Assembly: GCF_001558695.1 (NCBI RefSeq)
Contig: NZ_LNTU01000001.1
Location: 496,001-560,000, forward strand
Length of the DNA stretch: 64,000 nucleotides
Direction of reading: 5' to 3'
DNA from: Paramesorhizobium deserti
Lineage (GTDB): Bacteria > Pseudomonadota > Alphaproteobacteria > Rhizobiales > Rhizobiaceae
Below the pieces are notes generated by a model that was not told where the DNA came from, did no database searches, and saw only the letters and a program-made list of their open reading frames with translations. Shown in pieces: positions 57,318 to 64,000 of this stretch (its first letter is position 1; the number at the start of each line of letters is the position of its first letter). A program made the position numbers and the translations under genes.

Positions 57318-58526
57318 TCAGACGCGTTCGATGATGGTGGCGGTGCCCATGCCCGCGCCGATGCACAGCGTGACGAGCGCGGTGTTCAGATCGCGGCGTT
57401 CAAGCTCGTCGAGCACAGTGCCGAGGATCATCGCGCCCGTCGCGCCGAGCGGATGGCCCATGGCAATCGCGCCGCCATTGACGTTGATCCTGTCGTGCGG
57501 AATGTCGAAGGCCTGCATATAGCGCAGCACCACGGCGGCGAAGGCCTCGTTCAGCTCGAAGAGATCGATGTCGGACAGCTTCATCTTCGAGCGCTTCAGC
57601 AGCTTTTCCGTGACATCGACAGGGCCGGTCAGCATCAGCGCCGGCTCGGAGCCTATATTGGCGAAGGTGCGGATGCGCGCGCGTGGTTTCAGGCCAAGCG
57701 TCTTGCCCGCCTTCCTGGAGCCGAGCAGCACGCCCGCCGCGCCATCCACGATGCCGGACGAATTGCCGGCGTGATGAACATGGTTCACCGCCTCGACATC
57801 GGGATGCGCCTGGATGCCGACGGCATCGAAGCCGCCCATCTCGCCGGGCATGACGAAGGACGGATTGAGCGCAGCCAGCGCCTGCATGTCGGTTCCCGGC
57901 CGGATCGTCTCGTCACGGTCGAGAATGGTCAGGCCGTTCTGGTCCTTGACCGGAATGACCGAGTTCTTGAAATAGCCCTTCTCCCAGGCCTTTGCCGCGC
58001 GTTTCTGGCTTTCCACCGCGTAGGCATCGACGTCATCACGGGAGAAGCCGTATTTGGTGGCAATCAGATCAGCGGAGACGCCCTGCGGCATGAAATAGCC
58101 GGGCAGGCCCACCGACGGGTCCATGTACCAGGCGCCGCCCGACATGCCCATGCCGACGCGGGACATGCTCTCCACGCCGCCGGCGATGACGATATCATCC
58201 GCACCCTGCGCGATCTTGGCGGCGGCGAAATTGACGGCATCGAGACCGGAAGCGCAGAAGCGCGAGATCTGCATGCCTGGCGCCTTGAAATCATAGCCCG
58301 CCTCGAAGGCGGAGGAACGCGGAATCACCGCGCCCGCCTCACCGACCGGATCGACGCAGCCGTAAATGATGTCATCGACCTGCGAAGTGTCGAGCCCATT
58401 GCGATCGCGCAGCGCCTCCAGCACCTTGGCGCCGAGGCGCACGGCAGGCACTTCGTGCAGGCTACCGTCCTTCTTGCCGCGCCCGCGCGGGGTGCGGACA
58501 TGATCATAAATATAGGCTTCGGCCAT
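57318..58526 (-). CDS. fadA: Acetyl-CoA acetyltransferase (thiolase)
   Basis: The enzyme (402 residues) performs the thiolytic step of beta-oxidation. The nucleophilic cysteine is in [18 protein letters not shown] near residue 90, and the C-terminal signatures are [19 protein letters not shown] (histidine, near 350) and [14 protein letters not shown] (second cysteine, near 388). [10 protein letters not shown] near 315 is the NEAFA motif. It lies between acyl-CoA dehydrogenase and fadJ genes on the same strand, which supports the long-chain thiolase role over biosynthetic thiolase. Confidence 0.94.
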   Translation of the reverse strand: MAEAYIYDHVRTPRGRGKKDGSLHEVPAVRLGAKVLEALRDRNGLDTSQVDDIIYGCVDPVGEAGAVIPRSSAFEAGYDFKAPGMQISRFCASGLDAVNFAAAKIAQGADDIVIAGGVESMSRVGMGMSGGAWYMDPSVGLPGYFMPQGVSADLIATKYGFSRDDVDAYAVESQKRAAKAWEKGYFKNSVIPVKDQNGLTILDRDETIRPGTDMQALAALNPSFVMPGEMGGFDAVGIQAHPDVEAVNHVHHAGNSSGIVDGAAGVLLGSRKAGKTLGLKPRARIRTFANIGSEPALMLTGPVDVTEKLLKRSKMKLSDIDLFELNEAFAAVVLRYMQAFDIPHDRINVNGGAIAMGHPLGATGAMILGTVLDELERRDLNTALVTLCIGAGMGTATIIERV

Positions 58527-58562
58527 TCATCTTCTCCCTTAGAGACTTATGTTGGAGACGCT

Positions 58563-58619
58563 GGCGCTCTACGTCGCCTCCCTCTGCCCTGCGGGACAGA
58601 GGGAGCAACATAGAGCGCC
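58563..58619. repeat. Nested palindrome between acyl-CoA dehydrogenase and fadA genes
   Basis: GGCGCTCTA (58563-58571) pairs with TAGAGCGCC (58611-58619). Inside, CTCCCTCTG (58578-58586) pairs with CAGAGGGAG (58597-58605), and CCC with GGG at its tip. The two-level cruciform without a T-run looks like a dispersed palindromic element of Hyphomicrobiales inserted in the fad operon rather than a terminator. Confidence 0.75.
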
Positions 58620-58646
58620 GATGTTTCCATCAAAACAAACCCAACC

Positions 58647-60443
58647 TTAAAACGCCTCAGCCGGCAGCGCCATCAGTGTGTCCGCGCCGGTCTGGATACG
58701 GGCGAGGTGCGCCGCAGTCTCTGGCATGACACGCTCCATGAAGTAGCGCGCGGTGGCGAGCTTGGCTTCGAAATAGGCGGTCTTTTCGCCGGCTCCGGCA
58801 TCAAGCTTCTCCTGCGCGACCTTGGCCATCTGCGCCCACATATAGCCCAGCGCCACTAGGCCGAAGAGGTGCATGTAATCGGTCGAGGCAGCACCGGCAT
58901 TGTCGGGCTTGGCCATCGCGTTCTGCATCAGCCACATGGTGGCGGCCTGCAGGTCGTTCAAGCCTTTCTTCAGATGCTTGGTGAAGAAGGAGAGCTTGTC
59001 ATTAGCGCGGTTATCCTCGCAGAAGTCGCCGACCTCCTTGAAGAAGGCCATGACGGCGCGCCCGCCATTGGCGCCGAGCTTGCGGCCGACGAGATCGAGC
59101 GCCTGGATGCCGTTGGCGCCCTCATAGATCATGGCGATGCGCGCATCGCGCACATACTGGCTCATGCCATGCTCCTCGATATAGCCATGGCCGCCGAAGA
59201 CCTGCTGCGCCATGACCGCATGGTCGAAGCCCTTGTCGGTCAAGACGCCCTTCAGCACAGGCGTCATCAGGCCGATGAGATCGTCCGCCGCCTGGCGCTC
59301 CGCCTCGTCGGGCGAACGGTGGGCGATATCAGCCTTGAGCGCGGTCCACAGCAGCAGCGCCCGGCCTGCCTCGTTGAAGGAGCGGATCGTCATCAGCGAC
59401 CGGCGGATATCGGGATGGACGATGATCGGATCAGCTTTCTTCTCCGGCTCGGCGGCGCCGGAAAGCGCGCGGCCCTGCAGGCGCTCGCGGGCATAGATCG
59501 CGGCGTTCTGGTAAGCGGTTTCGGCAACCGAAAGCCCCTGCAGCGCGACGCCGAGGCGGGCTTCGTTCATCATGGTGAACATGGCGCGCAGGCCCTTGTT
59601 CTCGCCGCCGATGAGATAGCCGGTCGCCTCGTCATAATTCATGACGCAGGTGGCATTGCCGTGAATGCCCATCTTCTCCTCGATCGAACCGCAGGAAACG
59701 CCATTGCGTTTTCCCGGATTGCCGTTTCCGTCGAGCTCATATTTCGGAACGATGAAGAGCGATATGCCCTTGGTGCCTTCCGGCGCACCCTCGATGCGGG
59801 CGAGAACCAGATGGATGATATTCTCAGACATGTCGTGCTCGCCGGCGGAGATGAAGATCTTCTGCCCGGAAATCTTGTAGGAGCCGTTACCATCAGGCAC
59901 GGCCTTGGTGCGCAGAAGGCCGAGATCGGTGCCACAATGCGGCTCGGTCAGGTTCATGGTGCCGGTCCACACACCCTCCACCATCTTCGGCAGATAGGCC
60001 TGCTTCTGCTCCTCTGTCCCGTGGGTGAGGATCGCCGCGATCGCGCCCTGGGTCAGGCCCGGATACATCATCAGCGCCATGTTGGCCGACGACATATATT
60101 CACCCGCCGCCACATGCAGCGCGTAAGGCAGCCCCTGCCCGCCATATTCGGCGGGAACGGCAAGACCCAGCCAGCCGCCCTGGCAATAGAGATCGTAGCC
60201 CTGCTTGAAACCTTTGGGGGTGGTCACCGAGCCGTCGTCGTGGCGCTCGCAGCCTTCGTGGTCGCCGATCTGATTAAGCGGAAACAGCGTATTCTCCGCC
60301 AGCTTGGCGCCTTCCTGAAGAATGGCCTCGACCACATCGGGCGAGGCATCGGCAAAGCCGGGAAGATTGTTGTAGCGCTCGTATCCCAGGACATCGTTGA
60401 GAACGAAAAGCGTATCTTCGACAGGCGCGCGGTAGCTCGGCAT
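58647..60443 (-). CDS. Acyl-CoA dehydrogenase (FadE-type, long form)
   Basis: This 598-residue FAD enzyme introduces the double bond in beta-oxidation. It has the N-terminal extension of the long bacterial group ([20 protein letters not shown]), the middle signature [18 protein letters not shown] near residue 165 and [20 protein letters not shown] near 195, the second signature [21 protein letters not shown] near 420, and the C-terminal extra acyl-CoA dehydrogenase domain. The catalytic glutamate fits [12 protein letters not shown] near 448. GGAGG six bases before ATG 60443 fixes the start. It is first of the fad cluster. Confidence 0.95.
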   Translation of the reverse strand: MPSYRAPVEDTLFVLNDVLGYERYNNLPGFADASPDVVEAILQEGAKLAENTLFPLNQIGDHEGCERHDDGSVTTPKGFKQGYDLYCQGGWLGLAVPAEYGGQGLPYALHVAAGEYMSSANMALMMYPGLTQGAIAAILTHGTEEQKQAYLPKMVEGVWTGTMNLTEPHCGTDLGLLRTKAVPDGNGSYKISGQKIFISAGEHDMSENIIHLVLARIEGAPEGTKGISLFIVPKYELDGNGNPGKRNGVSCGSIEEKMGIHGNATCVMNYDEATGYLIGGENKGLRAMFTMMNEARLGVALQGLSVAETAYQNAAIYARERLQGRALSGAAEPEKKADPIIVHPDIRRSLMTIRSFNEAGRALLLWTALKADIAHRSPDEAERQAADDLIGLMTPVLKGVLTDKGFDHAVMAQQVFGGHGYIEEHGMSQYVRDARIAMIYEGANGIQALDLVGRKLGANGGRAVMAFFKEVGDFCEDNRANDKLSFFTKHLKKGLNDLQAATMWLMQNAMAKPDNAGAASTDYMHLFGLVALGYMWAQMAKVAQEKLDAGAGEKTAYFEAKLATARYFMERVMPETAAHLARIQTGADTLMALPAEAF

Positions 60444-60988
60444 CAATTTCCTCCATCAGATGAAAGGCCGGGACCGGATCAGCCATGGCTCTGCAAACCC
60501 GGAAAGGCCATTCTCGCGGCGAACCCTACCGAATTTTGACGTTTGCGTAAACGTCAAAATCGCGTGATGCAAAAATTCCGCATGGAGAGGCATGCGGCGG
60601 CAGGGTTTTGTATGGACGGCGCTTTGGCGCGCCGCCAAGGCGTTTCACGTTTTGATGGAATCCCTCGACCTTCAGGCCTTTCCGCACAGCCGACGCGGTA
60701 GGGAGGCGGGCACGCCCCCAACTGACGTCATCATCGGACCTGATCCGGGATCCATTCCGGACAGGCAATGCAGCGCCCGCATATCAGACGATGGATGCGG
60801 TTTCGACGGTCAGGGATGGATACTCTGATCGGGGCCGAGTATGACGGAATTGCGATGAATTGCCCCGCCGGAGCATAGAAACGCTGCTTCTCTTAAACAC
60901 CGAAACGCTTTCGGGCGGACAACTGAATGAATTCAATTGCCGGGTAGCTGAGGCGTCGGCCAGCCGTGTCTGGCGCAGCGCAGGGCTA
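60444..60988. other. Gap between MerR-type regulator and acyl-CoA dehydrogenase genes
   Basis: This stretch of 545 bases holds the promoter region of the fad cluster, with the palindrome at 60533-60560. The remainder shows no gene with protein-like composition, no RNA gene and no strong terminator. Confidence 0.6.
60533..60560. promoter_or_regulatory. Palindromic operator upstream of the fad cluster
   Basis: ATTTTGACGTTT and AAACGTCAAAAT are a perfect 12-bp inverted repeat around GCGT, 90 bases before the acyl-CoA dehydrogenase start. Its size, symmetry and TTGACG/CGTCAA half-sites suit a MerR-family dimer, and a MerR-type gene lies just upstream on the same strand. In other proteobacteria MerR-type regulators (LiuR group) control fatty acid and branched-chain acyl-CoA degradation. 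Confidence 0.7.
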
Positions 60989-61450
60989 TCAGGAGATCGC
61001 CGCCTGCGCCGCAAGACCCATTCGGCCGAGAATATAATCGACGACATCGCGCAATTCGGCGATCGACTCGTCGAGCGCCGTACGCTGTTGCTCCAGCCGG
61101 GTCAGTTGCCGTGTGGATTTATCCAGGACGGCCCGCATCTGACGCATATTGGAGCCTTCCGGCTCGTAGAGATCGATCAGATGCTTCAATTCGCGGAGCG
61201 TAAAGCCGACCTTGCGTCCGAACAGGACGAGGCGGAGCCGCTTGCGGTCGCTGCGCGTATAAATCCGCGTGTTTCCGGCGCGGCGCGGGCTGAGCAAGCC
61301 CTTGTCCTCATAGAAACGCAAAGTCCTCAGCGAAACGCCGAATTCGCTGGCCAGATCGCCAATGCGGAAGGTCTTGTCTTCCGGTATCTCGTGCTGCTCG
61401 TCCATGAACAGCATTATGGCAGGACCGCCCACGACGTTGTGGTCGTTCAT
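60989..61450 (-). CDS. MerR family regulator, probable repressor/activator of fad genes
   Basis: The product (153 residues) has the MerR winged HTH (about 27-95: FRIGDLASEFGVSLRTLRFY, then EDKGLLSPRRAGNTRIYTRS) and a C-terminal coiled-coil dimerisation helix (about 105-140). No cysteine cluster for metal binding is present, which favours an organic ligand such as an acyl-CoA. Start ATG 61450 is the first in frame; ATGs 12 and 15 codons later are alternatives. A run of ten C lies 43 bases upstream. It precedes the acyl-CoA dehydrogenase gene on the same strand. Confidence 0.9.
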   Translation of the reverse strand: MNDHNVVGGPAIMLFMDEQHEIPEDKTFRIGDLASEFGVSLRTLRFYEDKGLLSPRRAGNTRIYTRSDRKRLRLVLFGRKVGFTLRELKHLIDLYEPEGSNMRQMRAVLDKSTRQLTRLEQQRTALDESIAELRDVVDYILGRMGLAAQAAIS

Positions 61451-61604
61451 ATTGTCGTTTTCCAGTTTTGAGCTCCGGAAGGATCCTGCGCTCCCCCCCC
61501 CCTCGAACCCTCATCGAAGAAGGCTTTCGGACATAGGAAAGCACGGGGCCAGCCAAGGCTGTCATTCCCAAATCGTATCCAACATCGAAGCGCAGTTTTT
61601 CAAC

Positions 61605-61641
61605 GTTGGCGGGTGGACGCACACGCCAACATAAATTTTTT
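61605..61641 (+). terminator. Terminator-like hairpin upstream of podJ-like gene
   Basis: GTTGGCG (61605-61611) and CGCCAAC (61624-61630) form a perfect 7-bp stem with a 12-base loop, followed by ATAAA and TTTTTT (61636-61641). No gene ends upstream on this strand, so it may stop antisense or spurious transcription, or mark the end of a small RNA starting near 61500. Confidence 0.5.
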
Positions 61642-61889
61642 GCACCTATCTGGCGCATAACGAAATCGTTTCGGGAATGCAAGCGCGCCTCCCAATTTAT
61701 TTGGAGGCAAGAGAATATTTTCATGTGCCGGATTCAGGGGGCACACCCCACCCGTCGGGGCCGAAACAGCAGCAAGAGGAGCGGGAATATCTGTCGCCGG
61801 CCGCACCGAGACAGGAAGCCCCGCAACGCCAGATGGAAGCCACCCCGAGGATTGATAAAATCGGATTATTCTGGTTGGGCGGCGTCGGA

Positions 61890-61904
61890 TTAACGGCTTG
61901 TTTA
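61890..61904 (+). promoter_or_regulatory. Candidate CtrA-binding box upstream of podJ-like gene
   Basis: TTAA-CGGCTTG-TTTA matches seven of eight positions of TTAA-N7-TTAA. It lies 172 bases before the podJ-like start. In Caulobacter podJ is under cell-cycle control. It is a motif match only. Confidence 0.35.
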
Positions 61905-62075
61905 CCACGTTTTGACAAAGGTGCTGAGGTCGGTGATCCGTATTACAGATTCTTTAGTTTTTCACGGAGGGACGGCTCGGGTCGCGCAAGGGCGTGCGGC
62001 CAGACGGACCAACCGGCAGCAGGTTCCGGCGCGCTCCCGGCAGGGGCGCTGAACGATTGCAAAGCGGGCATTTTG

Positions 62076-64000
62076 ATGAAGAACCAGCGTTCCCCACTCG
62101 ATGATCTCAACGCGCAGCGCATACGCCGGATGCCTTCGCCACTGGACGAATTGAACAGGACGCTCGAAGGACTGGAGAACAGGCTGAACGGCCTCGACGC
62201 ATCGCGGACGCCCAACCGGCCCGGCGCCTATCCTTCTGAAGATGACACCCTTTCCAGATACGCGGCGATGCGCGAGCCGCATGGCGGCCATGGCCGGAAG
62301 AGCGATGCGCGGCACCGGCAGGAAGATGCCGACGGGCTCTCGATCATTGCCGGGGAGCTGAAGCAGCTCCGCGGTGAACTGCGCCAGGAAATGTCGTCGA
62401 CCATGCGTCATGACATGCAGCGGCTGCGCCAGTCGGCACTGGAAGATGGATATTCGGCGCAATTGGGTGAGGAACTCTCGCGCATCTCGGAAAACATGCG
62501 CACCCTTTCCGCGCGCTCCGATAGCGAGACCGCGCACGAACTGCGCCGGGAGCTCGAAGAATTGAAACGCACGGTGCAGACGCTGGCGCGTGAGGAATCG
62601 CTGCGCCGTCTCAGCCATCGCTGGGACGAATTCGACGAGCGTTTCGACGCTTTCGAGCAGCGCCAGAGCGCCCGCGACAATGCCAGCGTTCCAGCCAGCG
62701 AAGCCCTGACTGCGCGTCTGGAGCAGATCCGCCACGCCATCGACACGCTGCCCCAGTCGCAGTCGCACTCGATCCGCAATCTCGAGGACAGGATCCAGAC
62801 CCTGGCAGCCGCGATCGAAAAGATGTCGCGGCCGCAAGGTCCGGCAGTGCCGCCGCAATTCATGCAGCAGATGGACGAGCGGCTGGACGAGATCAGCCGG
62901 GCGATCCTCTCCTCCAGCCTTTCGCGCGCACCGGACCAGGACGAAACAAGGCGCCTGGAGCGCATCGAGGCGCGGCTCGCGGCCCTGGCCAGCCAGATCG
63001 AAGCCGCCGAGCACCGCGCCGCCGCGCCCGACCCCGCTTTCATCCGGGAGATCGACCGCCGTTTCGAAGAACTGGCACAGCGCCTCGACGACCAGTACGC
63101 TGCGGGAAGCGGCTATGATTTGCGGCTGATCGAAAATCTCGAAGGCAGGCTGGAGGACATCTCACAGCAGCTTTCGGTCAATGCCGCCGCGCAGGCGAGC
63201 GCCCATTCGGGCTTTCCGGGACATGAGGTCTTCCGCAACCTCGAGGCGCAGGTGGCAGAGATCGCCCGGCACCTGTCGCAACCGAGCCCGCGCGTGCCGG
63301 CACTCGAGGAGATCCAGCCGCGGCTCGATTCCATCGAGCGGTCGCTGATATCCAGCCGCGAGACCATGCTGGACGCGGCGCGGCAGGCGGCGGAAGACGC
63401 GATCCGGCATGTGATGAAAAACGGCTCGGCGGGCGACGCGGTGATTGCGCACCAGCTCGCCAGCGATCTGAAATCGCTCGAGCAGCTCACCCGCGGATCG
63501 GACGAGCGCAGTACCAGAACGTTCGAGGCCATCCACGACACGCTGATGAAGATCGTCGACCGGCTGGGGAAACTCGAGCAGGAAGTCGCGAAGCCCGGCA
63601 AAGCCACGGGCAAGCAGGGCGCGGTGGTGGAAACCGGCAAGAGCGCGATCGGCAAAGCGCCCTCGCTGCAGTTCGAGGCCGAACCCGACCTCGTGCATTC
63701 CTCCACGCCGCGTTCGCCGGCGGCGGCCGCTGCCGAAGCAGCGCTGGCCGCGATCAAGAGCGATGGGCAGACAACAACGAAGACGCCAGACGAACACGGA
63801 AGAAAGAAATCCTCCATGTTCGGCGGGCTGGCGAAGGCCGTCAAAAACCGCGGCAAGAACGATCCTGTGGCTAAGCCTGCCGCGCAGGCGAAGGCTGAGC
63901 CGAGCTTTGCATCCACGTCCAAGGGGGCGGATATCGCCGAACCGCTGGAAGCGGTCGATCCCAAGGTTGCCAATCAGCCGCTCGAGCCAGGCTCGGGCAC
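62076..64000 (+). CDS. podJ: PodJ-like polarity protein, N-terminal part (3' end outside window)
   Basis: The first 641 residues are open to the window end. MKNQRSPLDDLNAQRIRRMP and PLDELNRTLEGLENRLNGL form the typical N-terminus of Hyphomicrobiales PodJ/SEL1-type proteins. Residues about 90-530 are long coiled coils with repeated heptads (LRGELRQEMSST, LEDRIQTLAAAIEKM, LERIEARLAALASQIEAAE, FEELAQRLDDQ), and about 530-641 is a low-complexity alanine, lysine and proline-rich linker. The membrane segment, Sel1 repeats and peptidoglycan-binding domain expected for the family would lie beyond base 64000. In Agrobacterium the homologue marks the old or growing pole. Confidence 0.8.
   Translation, partial: MKNQRSPLDDLNAQRIRRMPSPLDELNRTLEGLENRLNGLDASRTPNRPGAYPSEDDTLSRYAAMREPHGGHGRKSDARHRQEDADGLSIIAGELKQLRGELRQEMSSTMRHDMQRLRQSALEDGYSAQLGEELSRISENMRTLSARSDSETAHELRRELEELKRTVQTLAREESLRRLSHRWDEFDERFDAFEQRQSARDNASVPASEALTARLEQIRHAIDTLPQSQSHSIRNLEDRIQTLAAAIEKMSRPQGPAVPPQFMQQMDERLDEISRAILSSSLSRAPDQDETRRLERIEARLAALASQIEAAEHRAAAPDPAFIREIDRRFEELAQRLDDQYAAGSGYDLRLIENLEGRLEDISQQLSVNAAAQASAHSGFPGHEVFRNLEAQVAEIARHLSQPSPRVPALEEIQPRLDSIERSLISSRETMLDAARQAAEDAIRHVMKNGSAGDAVIAHQLASDLKSLEQLTRGSDERSTRTFEAIHDTLMKIVDRLGKLEQEVAKPGKATGKQGAVVETGKSAIGKAPSLQFEAEPDLVHSSTPRSPAAAAAEAALAAIKSDGQTTTKTPDEHGRKKSSMFGGLAKAVKNRGKNDPVAKPAAQAKAEPSFASTSKGADIAEPLEAVDPKVANQPLEPGSG

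Larger units (their letters stand above)
61451..62075. other. Gap between MerR-type and podJ-like genes
   Basis: No protein-like frame is seen in these 625 bases. It contains a C10 run (61493-61502), a terminator-like hairpin (61605-61641), a stem CCTCC/GGAGG near 61690, two GANTC sites (61731-61735 and 61948-61952) and a CtrA-like box (61890-61904). It therefore looks like a long, regulated promoter and leader region for the podJ-like gene. Confidence 0.6.

Noticed and set aside
61606-61893. 95-residue open frame upstream of the podJ-like gene
   Set aside because: It is arginine-rich with no recognisable pattern, runs across a terminator-like hairpin and repeats, and lacks a ribosome site.

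Overview
The window reads as a chromosomal segment of an alphaproteobacterium of the order Hyphomicrobiales (Rhizobiales), most like the Brucellaceae, Phyllobacteriaceae or Rhizobiaceae. The pointers are a gcrA cell-cycle regulator gene, a podJ-like polarity gene, ALA synthase (hemA, the C4 heme route), a class I lysyl-tRNA synthetase, a SAM-II riboswitch in front of metZ, the Entner-Doudoroff set zwf-pgl-edd, the argD-argF-hslO order, and short palindromic intergenic elements of the kind common in this order. Base composition looks uniformly GC-rich. No integrase, transposase, phage gene or CRISPR array was seen, so this is mainly core chromosome with a few islands of change.

Layout. 1-5.7 kb: an edge-truncated SDR gene, then zwf-pgl-edd, a mosaic palindromic repeat and folD. 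5.8-14.8 kb: a compact Wzx/Wzy-type surface polysaccharide locus (chain-length protein without kinase domain, flippase, four glycosyltransferases or glycosyltransferase-like proteins, polymerase/ligase). 14.8-18.7 kb: proC, small conserved genes, and an lrgAB/cidAB-like pair facing a LysR regulator. 19-24.7 kb: two sugar-transfer genes, allantoicase, hemA, an AbrB/AmoA-like membrane protein that starts inside the remnant of a lost aminotransferase gene, and mscL. 25-29.2 kb: a very large SLC5-type hybrid histidine kinase facing a LuxR-type response regulator (CrbS/CrbR-like). 29.4-37.1 kb: pip, pyrD, a MATE exporter, a CAP protein, a GlxA-type regulator, tRNA-Gly(CCC) and a long dCTP deaminase. 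37.1-45 kb: SAM-II riboswitch plus metZ, apaG, an EamA transporter, a phzF-like gene bracketed by copies of the hslO 3' end, hslO-argF-argD, and gcrA.

45-51.6 kb: a 665-bp GC-rich, hairpin-rich, gene-free island, then phoR divergent from ppk2, a GT2 glycosyltransferase with an MshEN-like N-terminus, an amino-acid-type binding protein and a TerB-like protein. 51.8-55 kb: lysS behind a perfect palindrome, then an S24-type repressor coupled to an SNase-like protein. 55-61.5 kb: a beta-oxidation cluster (fadJ, fadA, acyl-CoA dehydrogenase) under a MerR-family gene with a clear palindromic operator. 62-64 kb: the N-terminal part of a PodJ-like protein that runs off the window.

Together the genes cover central carbon flow (Entner-Doudoroff, beta-oxidation, possibly acetate sensing), envelope polysaccharide and polarity, and the CtrA/GcrA/CcrM cell-cycle layer. 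GANTC sites lie upstream of both gcrA and the podJ-like gene, and a CtrA-like box lies upstream of the latter. The most unusual observations are the hslO-tail duplication around phzF, the structured island beside gcrA, the terminator-like hairpin at the very 5' end of the argD transcript, and the perfect palindrome in front of lysS. All calls come from reading the sequence; no database search was run.
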